Assembly (NCBI RefSeq): GCF_002836355.1
Contig: NZ_PJCA01000031.1
Coordinates: 186,001 to 250,000 of the forward strand
Length of the DNA stretch: 64,000 bases
Direction: 5' to 3'
Source of the DNA: Moritella sp. Urea-trap-13
GTDB lineage: Bacteria; Pseudomonadota; Gammaproteobacteria; Enterobacterales; Moritellaceae
Shown here: piece after piece, positions 26,903 to 36,328 of the stretch
How the letters are laid out: every line of letters begins with the position of its first letter
Numbering within the stretch: the stretch's first letter is position 1
Translations under genes and position numbers: made by a program
The notes under the pieces: generated by a model
Database searches by the model: none
The model's input: the letters and a program-made list of their open reading frames with translations, nothing else
What the model was told of the DNA's origin: nothing

Positions 26903-27949
26903 ATGCGCTTACCACTCTCTTTCTTATCTATTGCTATCTCCGCAGCTTTGTTAACACCGTCCGCCTTAGCCAAGGTTGTCGGCACACTCGACAATATTGA
27001 AACAAATACTGTGATTATTGTCGATGGTGTTGTCGAACCAGCATGGTCAGCAGCACCTGTGCTGAAGGTTAATATCAACAAAACACCTTATCAGCCTAAC
27101 AACGGCTACGAGGGTATCAAGCAAACCACGTATACGATCCAGTCGATGCGCAAGCAAGGTGATATCTACTTTCTTATTCAATGGGCGGATCCGACAGAAA
27201 GTGTTAATCGCTTTCCATGGATGCAGCAAGCTGATGGCAGTTGGCAACAACTGATGAATAAAGATGATACTGGTCATGACAATACTTATTATGAAGATAA
27301 AATGGCTATCCTCTGGAATATCAATCTAAAGTCTTTTAAGAAAAAAGGCTGTGCAGCAGCATGTCATATGGCGAAAGATGGCATTCAACAAGGCCTTGCT
27401 GATAAAGCGCCTGGACGTAAATATACCAAATTAGGTACAACGATTGATATGTGGCATTGGAAAGGCGTTCGCTCCAACCCTGTTGGTCAAGCTGACGATC
27501 AATATATTCACGATAATATTAATCCGAAAACCAACAAGAACTGGGGACGTTCTGGTGATGCAAAAACAGGCGGTGGTTATAGTAATAATGTTAAAGATGG
27601 TCAGCCTGCGTTTGTACAAACCGACCTAACGAATGATTCAGTTGTGGTGCTTGATGCTAAAAAAATGCCCCTTGATGCAAGTTGGAAACAGACAAATCGT
27701 ATTCCCGGTATTGTCACTGCGCCGTTTACTGGTTCTCGTGGTGATTTAACTGCGAAAGGGGTTTGGAACGATGGCATGTGGACGTTAGAGATCCGCCGCG
27801 CTATGGTGACGACAGGTGATAAATCGAGTATCCAAGATGTTCAATTTACCGATCTTTCTAAAGCCTATGATTTTGGTGTGTCAGTATTTGATAATTCGCA
27901 AATTAACCATGTTTATCACGACGGTGTATTACAGTTACGCTTTAAATAG
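26903..27949 (+). CDS. Ethylbenzene-dehydrogenase-related haem protein with a c-haem motif
   Basis: A 348-residue secreted protein (signal peptide cut about after ALA, residue 23). The beta-sandwich haem-binding domain of the DMSO-reductase-type gamma subunits (EB_dh, PF09459) is seen from DGVVEPAWSAAPVLKV through YFLIQWADPTES to the C-terminal GMWTLEIRRAM. A c-type haem site of the uncommon CX3CH form, CAAACH, is at residues 150-155. Family members carry electrons in periplasmic respiration. It is downstream of a perfect FNR box, so anaerobic expression is likely, and 35 bases ahead of a membrane cytochrome gene that is probably its partner. Confidence 0.85.
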   Translation: MRLPLSFLSIAISAALLTPSALAKVVGTLDNIETNTVIIVDGVVEPAWSAAPVLKVNINKTPYQPNNGYEGIKQTTYTIQSMRKQGDIYFLIQWADPTESVNRFPWMQQADGSWQQLMNKDDTGHDNTYYEDKMAILWNINLKSFKKKGCAAACHMAKDGIQQGLADKAPGRKYTKLGTTIDMWHWKGVRSNPVGQADDQYIHDNINPKTNKNWGRSGDAKTGGGYSNNVKDGQPAFVQTDLTNDSVVVLDAKKMPLDASWKQTNRIPGIVTAPFTGSRGDLTAKGVWNDGMWTLEIRRAMVTTGDKSSIQDVQFTDLSKAYDFGVSVFDNSQINHVYHDGVLQLRFK

Positions 27950-27984
27950 CCGCTGGTAATTAATCATCGAAACGAGGCTCTAAT

Positions 27985-28707
27985 ATGGAAATTAAATCGT
28001 TGAATACGGCCGCTCGATTGGCTATTTCTGCGCTGTGCCTGTCGGTTTTATACGGGATATTGTATGCGGGTATGACGATATCGCTGAGTACCACAGGTCA
28101 GGTCGCACAAATTCCAAGTCTGGCCACTGTGCAGCAAAAGTACGCTGGCATTGCTATTGTTAGCGCAATGCGAGGCTCTATGTATGATCATGTTTCTGAT
28201 GATGATTATATTGAAGTTGTGAAGGATTGGGTTGAATCTGGAGCAACTCAAGCACACTATGATACAGATATAGAACCGATTATGAGTGAAGACTGTAGCG
28301 ATTGTCATAGCGCTAGTTCCACTATGACGGATGCGATGACATCAATGCCATTAACGACTTATGATGAAGTCAAAACCTTGACCAAAAAAGGCATCCCTTG
28401 GAATAAGTTAGCAGTGGAAACGCATACTCATTTATTTTCTATTGGTATGATGGCGTTTATTCTTGGCATCTTAATATCGATGACGGGCGTTCTGACTTGG
28501 ATTAAACATGTGTTGATTTGTGCTGCATTCTTAGGTCTGTGGGGCGATGTGTTATTTTGGACGTTAGCTAAATTTGTTAGTTTTGTTGGCTACTTAATTC
28601 CACTGACTGGCGGGTTACTGATTAGTACGATAGCTGCTATGTCGATTGTGGTGTTATTGGATTGTTGGACCAGAGTGCCTTGGATTAGTAAACGTGAAAA
28701 CAGCTAA
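27985..28707 (+). CDS. Membrane-bound monohaem cytochrome c-like protein
   Basis: A 240-residue protein with an N-terminal membrane helix (about 10-32), a periplasmic segment with one c-haem site CSDCH (residues 104-108), then three membrane helices with a His in HTHLFSIGMMAF that could hold a b haem or bind quinol. I do not recognise a named family. The setting, directly behind the EB_dh-type cytochrome and under the same FNR box, fits a quinol-side membrane anchor passing electrons to it. The next gene is 81 bases away and belongs to an efflux pair. Confidence 0.75.
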   Translation: MEIKSLNTAARLAISALCLSVLYGILYAGMTISLSTTGQVAQIPSLATVQQKYAGIAIVSAMRGSMYDHVSDDDYIEVVKDWVESGATQAHYDTDIEPIMSEDCSDCHSASSTMTDAMTSMPLTTYDEVKTLTKKGIPWNKLAVETHTHLFSIGMMAFILGILISMTGVLTWIKHVLICAAFLGLWGDVLFWTLAKFVSFVGYLIPLTGGLLISTIAAMSIVVLLDCWTRVPWISKRENS

Positions 28708-28788
28708 ATTAGTATCTCGAGTATGTAAGAGTGTTCGAGTTATATTCGCTTTGGTTTAGCGACGAATTAGAGCGATAGAGGAGTGGCA

Positions 28789-29868
28789 ATGCGATTTTAT
28801 TTTTTAAAGTCACCATTGTACGTTTTATTATTAGTATTACTCAGCCCAGTTATACTCCACGCCGCGCCTGACAAAGAGTCTGAATCCCAAAATTCAGGGC
28901 CACCACCTATGCTGGTGGAAGTCAGCCTAATTACCCGCGGGACTGCAGAGCCGATGGTCGGACTGGTCGGCAGTATTAGTTATGCGCGAGTCTCTCGGGT
29001 CGCTGCTGAGATTGGAGGTATTGTCGAAACCATCCACTTTACCGCCGGAGCTAGAGTCAAAGCGGGGCAGCCTTTGGTAAAATTGCGCTCAGACTTACTT
29101 GAAGCTAGGCTCGCAGGCACGCGTGCTAATTATCGTCAGGCTCAGCTTGAACTCGAGCGTGCGGATAAGGATTTACGCCGTATCAAAGCGTTATTCGCCG
29201 ATAAATCTGTTTCCGAATCCCTCTATGACGAAAATTATTATCGCGTTCTGGCGCAAAAGAAACGCGTCATAGCCCTCAAGGCCATTCTTGACTATCAGCA
29301 GTTACAAATACAAAAAACCCAGATTAATGCACCGTTCAATGGCTTGGTTCAAGCAAAACTGACTGAACAAGGAGAGTGGGTTGCTGCCGGAGGTCAAATT
29401 GCCGTGATCGCTGATGATCAACAGCTAGAGGTTGAAGTCGATGTACAGCGACACCTGCTCGATTTTTTAGATACTGGTCGTCAAATTATAGTTCGCAGTG
29501 CTGGGCAAGATTATATCGGTGTGTTTATGCATTTTCTGCCTCAAGGTGATGTCGCGACACGGAGTTTCACTGTCAAACTAAAGCTTGAGCAAGCGCGGGG
29601 CTTAATTGCCGGTATGCAAGCGTACGTTAGTCTACCCAGTGGTTCTAAAATCAACAGCTTACTAGTGCCGAGGGATGCGGTTATCAATCAGTTTGGTAAG
29701 CAGGTTATTTTTCTGGCCGTTGATGGAAAAGCCAAAATGGTTACCGTTCAGATCCTCGGTTATCAAGGCATGTTCGTTGCTATACAAGGCCCTGAACTTA
29801 CTGAATCCCAACAAGTGGTTAGCAAAGGTAACGAACGCATACACGACGGTCAAGCGATACGTTTTTAA
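28789..29868 (+). CDS. RND efflux periplasmic adaptor
   Basis: A 359-residue HlyD/AcrA-family protein from ATG 28789; AGAGGAG lies 5 bases before it, whereas the in-frame GTG at 28783 overlaps that site. A signal peptide (cut about after LHA) without lipobox Cys, lipoyl halves (AAEIGGIVETIHFTAGARV, INAPFNGLVQAKLTEQGEWV), coiled coil and beta-barrel follow. It feeds the RND pump encoded 29 bases downstream. DNA here is richer in G+C than the flanks (32 of 60 in the line at 29041), hinting at different ancestry. Confidence 0.92.
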   Translation: MRFYFLKSPLYVLLLVLLSPVILHAAPDKESESQNSGPPPMLVEVSLITRGTAEPMVGLVGSISYARVSRVAAEIGGIVETIHFTAGARVKAGQPLVKLRSDLLEARLAGTRANYRQAQLELERADKDLRRIKALFADKSVSESLYDENYYRVLAQKKRVIALKAILDYQQLQIQKTQINAPFNGLVQAKLTEQGEWVAAGGQIAVIADDQQLEVEVDVQRHLLDFLDTGRQIIVRSAGQDYIGVFMHFLPQGDVATRSFTVKLKLEQARGLIAGMQAYVSLPSGSKINSLLVPRDAVINQFGKQVIFLAVDGKAKMVTVQILGYQGMFVAIQGPELTESQQVVSKGNERIHDGQAIRF

Positions 29869-29897
29869 GCTGACCCCCCATCACACAGAGATCGTTT

Positions 29898-32800
29898 ATG
29901 GATATTATCCGCTTCTCAATTCTAAAACCTGTCACCATTCTTGCTGGTATTATCATGTTGCTCATGTTTGGCATCATTAGCCTGACGCGCTTGCCTTATC
30001 AACTGAGTCCAACGGTGATCGAACCAGAGATACAGGTAAAAACCAACTGGCGTGGTGCAACGCCCTACGAGATTGAGCGTGAGATTATTGAAGAGCAGGA
30101 AAACACCCTCAAAGGTTTGCCCGACCTAATCGAGATGGAAAGTGAAGCGCGCAACGGTCAAGGCAGTGTAACTTTACGTTTTAAGGTCGGCACCAGTGTT
30201 GAGCAAGCGCTGTTACGCGTTACCAACAAGATTAACGAAGTTGCCTCTTATCCTGCCGAAGTCGATAACCCTGTGGTGAATGCCTCTGGTGCTACTGCGT
30301 CTCCAGTGATCTGGATGATCCTGAAAACGAAGGACGGTAATCGACGTCCGATCCAAACCTACAAGACCTTTTTTGAGAATGAAGTTCGTCAGCATATTGA
30401 ACGGGTTAAAGGGGTATCTGAGTTATTTATTGGTAGTGGTACCGAAGAGCAAATGCACGTTATCATCAGTACCGAAAAACTCGCCGCTTACGGGCTGACA
30501 ATCAATGGCGTGATCGAGGTGATCCAGAGTGAAAATACCAACGTATCAGCAGGTACGTTGGGGGTAGGTCGGCGTGATTTCCGCATTCGTACTACAGGTG
30601 AATTCAAATCGGCAGCAGACATTGCGGCAGTGGTATTACGCTCTACTGGGCAGCAACGTGTATTACTGGGTGATGTAGCTGAGATCCGTCAAGACTACGC
30701 CAAGAAAAATTCAGTGGTGTTGCACAATGCGATACCGGGCATTGCCATTGGTGTTCGTCCGGAAACCGGCACTAATATCCTTGAAATGACAAATTTGGTC
30801 GAAGGGCGTTATCAATGGTTGAATGCAAATACCCTCGCATCAGAAGGGCTCTATCTCGAGTGGGTTTATGATCAGCGTTTTTACATTAACGGCGCGATTG
30901 ATCAGATCAAACAAAATATCATGTTTGGCGGACTGCTTGCCGTGGCGGTGTTGTTGCTCTTTTTACGCAGTGTCCGCGCCACCGTTGTCGTTGCTACGGC
31001 TATCCCTATCAGTATTATTGGTACTTTTATTTTTCTTGATTTTTTGGGACGTAACCTCAATGTTGTCAGTCTCGCCGGGATTGCTTTTGCCGTTGGTATG
31101 CTGGTGGATAATGCCATTGTCGTTATCGAGAATATTGTGCGTCACCGACAGATGGGGAAAACAGCATTCGATGCTGCCTTGTATGGCACCAAGGAGGTCT
31201 GGGGGGCAGTGCTAGCCTCAACCATTACTACAGTTGCCGTTTTTTTACCTGTGGTCTTTATTGAAGAAGAGGCTGGGCAGCTGTTTCGTGATATTGCTAT
31301 TGCTGTTGTTGCCGCTGTCTCGTTAAGTTTGTTTGTATCAATATCGGTTATCCCGATGTTTGCCTATAGGTTGTTTCGTGGTCAAAAGGAGGTAACAGTC
31401 AACAAGCCTTCATTACTCGATAGGCTAGGTCAATGGCTGTCAAACGGAGTGATGGTAGTGGTTACGCTAGCGATACGTAACTGGGTAACGCGGCTCTCGA
31501 CTATCTGTTTACTGACCGGATTAGCAATCACATCAGTTTGGTTATTAACGCCGAAAATGGAGTACTTGCCACAAGGAAATCGTAATTTAGTACTTAATAT
31601 ATTGATACCGCCACCTGGATTATCGACAGCAGAACGGGTTGAAATAGGCGAGCATTTTTTCGATATGGCCCTCCCGCACATAGGGGCTGATGTCGATGAT
31701 GTGCCAGCGATAAAGAATATGTTTTACGTCGGTGCCGAGGGATTTATCATTTCAGGGGCGATCAGTGAACACTGGGAGCGTGCCAGCGAACTGCTGCCTT
31801 TTTTTACCGAGTTGATCTACAGCCTTCCTGGTATGTACGGCGTGAGTTTACAACCCGGAGTGTTTGAGTCTGGAATCGGTGAAGGTCGAGCGATCAAACT
31901 CAATATTAGTGGCCATGATTTGAACCAAATTGCTACTGCAGCAGCGACTATGTTTAATATGATTAATACTAAGTTAGCAGGCAGTCAGATACGACCTATA
32001 CCGTCTATTGAACTCACTTATCCAGAAGTGCAAATTTTGCCGGACCATGATCGTTTACGTGCTAACGATATGTCGACTCGTGATTTGGGAGTTGCATTGG
32101 ATGTACTCATGGATGGCAGAGTTATCGGTGATTACAAACAAGAAGGCAAAAAGAAGATAGACCTGATCATGAAAGCTGATGACCGTGAATTTGTTACTCC
32201 GGAGGCGCTTTATCAGGCGAATTTAGCCACACCCAATGGTAAGGTCGTTCCGGTTTCTTCATTAGCGCGATTGCAGCAAACCACAGGCATGGCATTGATT
32301 CGCCATCTAGAAAGGAGTAGAACTGTCACGCTACAAATCACCCCGCCGAAATCAATGCCACTACAAACAGCGATGGAAATCATCGAGCAACAGATAATTC
32401 CTGAGCTGAACAGTATGAGCCTACTCGATGGCTTGCTCGTCAATATGAGCGGTGCTGCAGACAAATTAGTACAGACTCGTGAAGTATTGCAGTGGAATTT
32501 TTTATTGGCTATTTTTATTGCGTACTTACTCATGGCGTCGTTGTTCAGCAATTTTATTTACCCGCTGATTATTATGCTGACGGTACCGTTGGCTAGTGCT
32601 GGTGGTTTTATCGGTCTCAAGTTATTGAATATCTTCATCGTACCGCAACCAATGGACGTGTTAACCATGTTGGGTTTCGTTATTCTTGTCGGTGTGGTGG
32701 TTAACAATGCCATCTTGATCGTCCATCAAGCGCTGAACAATTTTCACACCGGGGGAATGGACTATCAGCAAGCTGTGCTTGAGTCGACCCGTAGCCGTCT

Positions 32801-32993
32801 GCGTCCGATCTACATGAGTGCAACCACTAGTATTTGTGGCATGTTACCGTTAGTACTGCTTCCTGGACCGGGATCTGAGCTTTATCGTGGCCTCGGCAGT
32901 GTTATTCTCGGTGGCCTGGCTGTTTCAACTGTATTTACTATTTTTGTTATTCCGGCCATTTTGGTGTTTGTGATCCGCATGGAAACACGCTAG
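29898..32993 (+). CDS. RND-family efflux transporter permease
   Basis: A 1031-residue inner-membrane pump with the twelve-helix RND layout. The proton-relay motif GMLVDNAIVVIENI is present in the first half; the second half has the equivalent GVVVNNAILIVHQA. It is only distantly similar to the pump at 4033-7107 and works with the single adaptor before it; no outer-membrane factor is encoded nearby. Hand counts at 30241 and 31441 give 32 G+C in 60 bases, against 23-26 in 60 in lines sampled from native-looking genes (4501, 36361). Confidence 0.95.
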   Translation: MDIIRFSILKPVTILAGIIMLLMFGIISLTRLPYQLSPTVIEPEIQVKTNWRGATPYEIEREIIEEQENTLKGLPDLIEMESEARNGQGSVTLRFKVGTSVEQALLRVTNKINEVASYPAEVDNPVVNASGATASPVIWMILKTKDGNRRPIQTYKTFFENEVRQHIERVKGVSELFIGSGTEEQMHVIISTEKLAAYGLTINGVIEVIQSENTNVSAGTLGVGRRDFRIRTTGEFKSAADIAAVVLRSTGQQRVLLGDVAEIRQDYAKKNSVVLHNAIPGIAIGVRPETGTNILEMTNLVEGRYQWLNANTLASEGLYLEWVYDQRFYINGAIDQIKQNIMFGGLLAVAVLLLFLRSVRATVVVATAIPISIIGTFIFLDFLGRNLNVVSLAGIAFAVGMLVDNAIVVIENIVRHRQMGKTAFDAALYGTKEVWGAVLASTITTVAVFLPVVFIEEEAGQLFRDIAIAVVAAVSLSLFVSISVIPMFAYRLFRGQKEVTVNKPSLLDRLGQWLSNGVMVVVTLAIRNWVTRLSTICLLTGLAITSVWLLTPKMEYLPQGNRNLVLNILIPPPGLSTAERVEIGEHFFDMALPHIGADVDDVPAIKNMFYVGAEGFIISGAISEHWERASELLPFFTELIYSLPGMYGVSLQPGVFESGIGEGRAIKLNISGHDLNQIATAAATMFNMINTKLAGSQIRPIPSIELTYPEVQILPDHDRLRANDMSTRDLGVALDVLMDGRVIGDYKQEGKKKIDLIMKADDREFVTPEALYQANLATPNGKVVPVSSLARLQQTTGMALIRHLERSRTVTLQITPPKSMPLQTAMEIIEQQIIPELNSMSLLDGLLVNMSGAADKLVQTREVLQWNFLLAIFIAYLLMASLFSNFIYPLIIMLTVPLASAGGFIGLKLLNIFIVPQPMDVLTMLGFVILVGVVVNNAILIVHQALNNFHTGGMDYQQAVLESTRSRLRPIYMSATTSICGMLPLVLLPGPGSELYRGLGSVILGGLAVSTVFTIFVIPAILVFVIRMETR

Positions 32994-33018
32994 CTATTTT
33001 ATCAAAAAAGCTAGCGTG
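32986..33018. terminator. Hairpin between the RND pump and convergent tetR
   Basis: CACGCTAGC (32986-32994, including the pump stop codon) pairs with GCTAGCGTG (33010-33018). There is no clear U-tract after it on either strand, but its place between convergent genes fits a terminator or 3'-end stabiliser. Confidence 0.45.
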
Positions 33019-33042
33019 AGTGGATACTGACTAGGGCTTTGA

Positions 33043-33684
33043 TTAGCTAAACAAACTGGTTGCTTCAACCGGGTTTTGCTCAACTTCATGTAGGTATTTC
33101 TCTTTTGCTTCGCTAGAAAAATAAGGTTCAACTAACATGATAATACGCAAGACAATGCGCTGGGTTATTTCTTGTAGATCGTAATCTTCTTCAGCTAATT
33201 GGGTGTCCAACGAATTTGTCGCAATCAAGCAGATGGTATCAGCCATCGAACTTTGCTGCGCTTCTGTCATCTTAATTTCACTACTGGCGTTTAATGACGT
33301 TAGCATCTTTAAGAAAAAGCTATGATGATTATTGACCAAACGCATAAAGCGACGTTTCAACAGCTTATTCTCATCGAAGATAACTTTCATGTCACGATAG
33401 AAGAATGAATATTGTTGAATTAAACCGACATATATATTCAGGTATGCCCAGTAATCTTCAAACGCTTGCACATCATCTTCATAGAATGACATTAGCTTGT
33501 TAATGGCCGCTTCATACTCATAAAACAGCTCAGTTAATAACTGGTCTTTACCATTAAAATGATAATACAAATTGCCTGGGCTTATTTCTAACGCATTAGC
33601 AATTTCAACCGTGGACACTTTTACGTGTCCGTACTGGCTGAACATCTCTAAACTACACTGTAAAATCCTGTCACGTGTTTTCAT
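33043..33684 (-). CDS. TetR-family transcriptional regulator
   Basis: A 213-residue regulator. The N-terminal HTH is typical (KTRDRILQCSLEMFSQYG, VSTVEIANALEISPGNLYYHF, residues about 2-46). The ligand domain is helical and shares the AEEDYDLQEIT-type tail of proteins found beside lipid genes. It starts 9 bases after the acyltransferase stop on the same strand, and its ribosome site AGGGA overlaps that stop, so it is cotranscribed with the WS/DGAT gene and probably controls it. The ligand is unknown; an acyl-CoA is possible. Confidence 0.9.
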   Translation of the reverse strand: MKTRDRILQCSLEMFSQYGHVKVSTVEIANALEISPGNLYYHFNGKDQLLTELFYEYEAAINKLMSFYEDDVQAFEDYWAYLNIYVGLIQQYSFFYRDMKVIFDENKLLKRRFMRLVNNHHSFFLKMLTSLNASSEIKMTEAQQSSMADTICLIATNSLDTQLAEEDYDLQEITQRIVLRIIMLVEPYFSSEAKEKYLHEVEQNPVEATSLFS

Positions 33685-33693
33685 CGTTTATCC

Positions 33694-35298
33694 CTAAGCT
33701 GATGTTGGTACAGTTTTACTCGCTGTATCAGTGGTGATTATGTTTTCCGCTGCTACTTTCTCTGCAGGCTGAGTTATTTTTGAATCTAGGACTGGTTTTT
33801 TAACTTCTTTTGGCTTTTCTGCATCCGCTAATATTTGTTCAATAATAGCTAAACTCTCTTGTTTAATATCCGAGTTACCATTGGACATAGTGAGCAGTGC
33901 TATTTGTTCTGTTACAGATGTTGTTGCACTTGTTAGCACTTCATTTTCAAGTTCAGTGAACGCACAGTTTACATATTCAGCGAGGTCTGTTAAATCAGGT
34001 AGGGCAGAACGACATGATACTAAACCAACATTAATTAGACCGTTATAACTGTACAAAGTAATGTTCAGAGACATTCCTGGTGGTAATACCGAAATAGGGA
34101 AGCATTGATCCATTTTAGCGCCCATCATATATAACGGTTCATGTGGACCTGGTATATTTGAAATAAGCACGTTACCCATTGGCGGTAATATTGTGTCTAA
34201 GTTTAATAACTCGCTAACAACAGCAAGGCCTTGACTAGCCATGGTATAGCTTGTCAGTGCTTCTTTGGTTAGTAAGCGTGTTTCATTTTTTAGTTTGACA
34301 CACGAATCTTTAATGGTCATTAAGCGTTCAAGCGGTGACTCACCACGATAAGCTAACTCAACTAAACTGATCGCAACTTGGTTGTTGGTTACGGTGTCGC
34401 CAGCTTCACGTAAGCTCATTGGCATTTGCGCAACAAGTGGTTTCTTAAGATTGAAATTTTTGTTTGCAAGATAGTTGTGAATTGCCATATCACAGATAGT
34501 GACAACTACATCATTAATCGTCGCGCCAGTCATCTTACCAATACGTTTCACACGTGCTAGTGGTAGTGCAGAAACCGCTGCACGGCGAGCGCGTTTAGGG
34601 CTAACTGAGAACGGTGTTTTTGGTGCCATAAACGGGGTTGGCATATCTGCTTTATATACATTTGCAGCTTGGAATAACAACTTAGTTGTCAATTTAGTCA
34701 ACGATGGAATTGATTTAACTTGATCTGATAGCTTTTTCGATGTTTTGGTAATTGAGGTTAGCATGCTATCGAGCTCTTTTTCTTTTTGCTCGCGTTCAAT
34801 ATTCCAAAATGCAGTCATAGGTGCATCAGTCTTTTTACTTAAATAAGACATTAATAGTTGGTTGGCTTTTGCACCGTCAGTGAAGGCGTGGTGTGCTTTT
34901 AGATAAATGGCGAATTTGTTATCTTCTAAGCCATCAATTAATATCATTTCCCACAGCGGTCGGTTTCTATCTAGCAGTGTTTCATGTTGATGTTCAACAA
35001 AATGCAGTAGCTGACTTTCATTGCCGGGTTGCGGTAGCATGGCAAATCTTACATGGTAAGACAGATCGATATTGTTATCTTCTTGCCAGTGATACTGTCC
35101 AGTAAGTTGTTTCTTGAGTTTTAAATTAAATGGTTGTTTAATTTCATCCTGCGACATTAAGGTGTCAAATAGATCACGAGTAAAGTTACCTTCGTAATTC
35201 TCAGGCGTAGTGAAAATTTGTAATCCGGCTACATGTTTAGGACTGGCAACTGTTTCTGTGTACAGGAAACCCATATCAACTATCGTTAGTGCTTGCAT
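33694..35298 (-). CDS. WS/DGAT-family O-acyltransferase (paralogue)
   Basis: A 534-residue acyltransferase, closely similar over its length to the one at 14802-16343; the N-termini (ALTIVDMGFLYTETVASPKH) are almost identical. Active-site motif HHAFTDG at residues 136-142. It differs mainly in a longer Lys/Pro/Ala/Thr-rich tail (residues about 480-534) with no obvious domain. It makes neutral lipids from acyl-CoA by family. It forms an operon with the TetR gene downstream, which the other paralogue lacks, suggesting separate regulation of the two copies. Confidence 0.93.
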   Translation of the reverse strand: MQALTIVDMGFLYTETVASPKHVAGLQIFTTPENYEGNFTRDLFDTLMSQDEIKQPFNLKLKKQLTGQYHWQEDNNIDLSYHVRFAMLPQPGNESQLLHFVEHQHETLLDRNRPLWEMILIDGLEDNKFAIYLKAHHAFTDGAKANQLLMSYLSKKTDAPMTAFWNIEREQKEKELDSMLTSITKTSKKLSDQVKSIPSLTKLTTKLLFQAANVYKADMPTPFMAPKTPFSVSPKRARRAAVSALPLARVKRIGKMTGATINDVVVTICDMAIHNYLANKNFNLKKPLVAQMPMSLREAGDTVTNNQVAISLVELAYRGESPLERLMTIKDSCVKLKNETRLLTKEALTSYTMASQGLAVVSELLNLDTILPPMGNVLISNIPGPHEPLYMMGAKMDQCFPISVLPPGMSLNITLYSYNGLINVGLVSCRSALPDLTDLAEYVNCAFTELENEVLTSATTSVTEQIALLTMSNGNSDIKQESLAIIEQILADAEKPKEVKKPVLDSKITQPAEKVAAENIITTDTASKTVPTSA

Positions 35299-35836
35299 GT
35301 TATCTAATCCCTATGCAGTAAATCCATAAAATAAAGTATTTAGATACTAAGCTCTACTTTTCAGTTTTTCTATATCTATATGGGTATATGTTAGTTTGTT
35401 GTTTTGCATTTGTAAATAGTGACAAGGTGTTAACTCTGCATTTAAGGGTATGAAAATAGTATTAAATATATTATAGGCGTTGTTACTTGGTGATTTTTTT
35501 GCATTATTTGTTAAATTAAAAAATCTGATGTGGTTATAGAAAAAGCCTTACAAACAAAGAGGTCTGACCTGTTTGGGTCGATTGAAAGCCCTCATGTTAT
35601 CGGTAACTGAACTGCGTTTTGTAACAGTAGTCAGAACCAGATTGATAGCCATATCGATTAATTTTTATTTAATTTTTTATTTAACTTTTATTTAATAATG
35701 CTAATTGAGCGCAGGTTTTAACCATCCAGAATGACAATGTAGATAGCTTGCAATAAGTAGGTTGTTTTACACTATAGCGTAAAGGTAGAATATCGATAAT
35801 TAAATATAGAGTGTTAAATACTAACGGATACCTATT
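35299..35836. other. Intergenic region, divergent promoters of WS/DGAT and the NlpC gene
   Basis: A 538-base gap, very AT-rich, with four TTTATTTAA-like direct repeats around 35655-35700. AGGTCTGACCT at 35560-35570 is an 11-base palindrome that could be an operator. No open frame with a ribosome site is seen. Confidence 0.5.
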
Positions 35837-36328
35837 ATGCTAGTTAAATCGCTTTGTTGTGCTTTATTATTGCTGTTAATGTCTGGTTGTAGCCAGCATA
35901 CTGCAAGAATACAGCCTGAGAGCAACCCAAAAATTAATGTACCAACTGCCGAGCTTGCTTATGTGCAGGGCCTGTTGTTAACGCAATATAAGGACTGGCG
36001 AGGTACCCCACATAAATGGGGTGGTATGAGTAAGCGCGGCGTTGATTGTTCAGGTTTGGTTAAACTTACTTTTGAGCAGCAGTTCTCATTATCGTTACCG
36101 CGGACAACTGCAGAGCAAGTTAAGGTAGGACACTCGATTAAACGTCAGCAATTACGCACGGGTGATTTAGTGTTTTTTAAAACGGGTGTGAATGTTCGTC
36201 ACGTGGGGATCATGGTTGATGAATTTCAATTCTTTCATGCGTCGAGTAGTCGTGGCGTGATCATATCTCGTTTGGATAATCCTTATTGGCATAGCCACTA
36301 CTGGCAATCAAGAAGAGTTAATTTATAA
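35837..36328 (+). CDS. nlpC: NlpC/P60-family cell-wall peptidase, lipoprotein
   Basis: A 163-residue lipoprotein (lipobox LMSGC, Cys18). The catalytic triad of NlpC/P60 endopeptidases is visible: Cys71 in GVDCSGLVKLTF, His122 in RHVGIMV and His134 in FFHASSSRG. It resembles E. coli NlpC/MepS, which cut peptide bonds in peptidoglycan stems from the outer membrane. It is followed directly (stop TAA then ATG) by yjjX, so the two are cotranscribed although functionally unrelated. Confidence 0.92.
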   Translation: MLVKSLCCALLLLLMSGCSQHTARIQPESNPKINVPTAELAYVQGLLLTQYKDWRGTPHKWGGMSKRGVDCSGLVKLTFEQQFSLSLPRTTAEQVKVGHSIKRQQLRTGDLVFFKTGVNVRHVGIMVDEFQFFHASSSRGVIISRLDNPYWHSHYWQSRRVNL

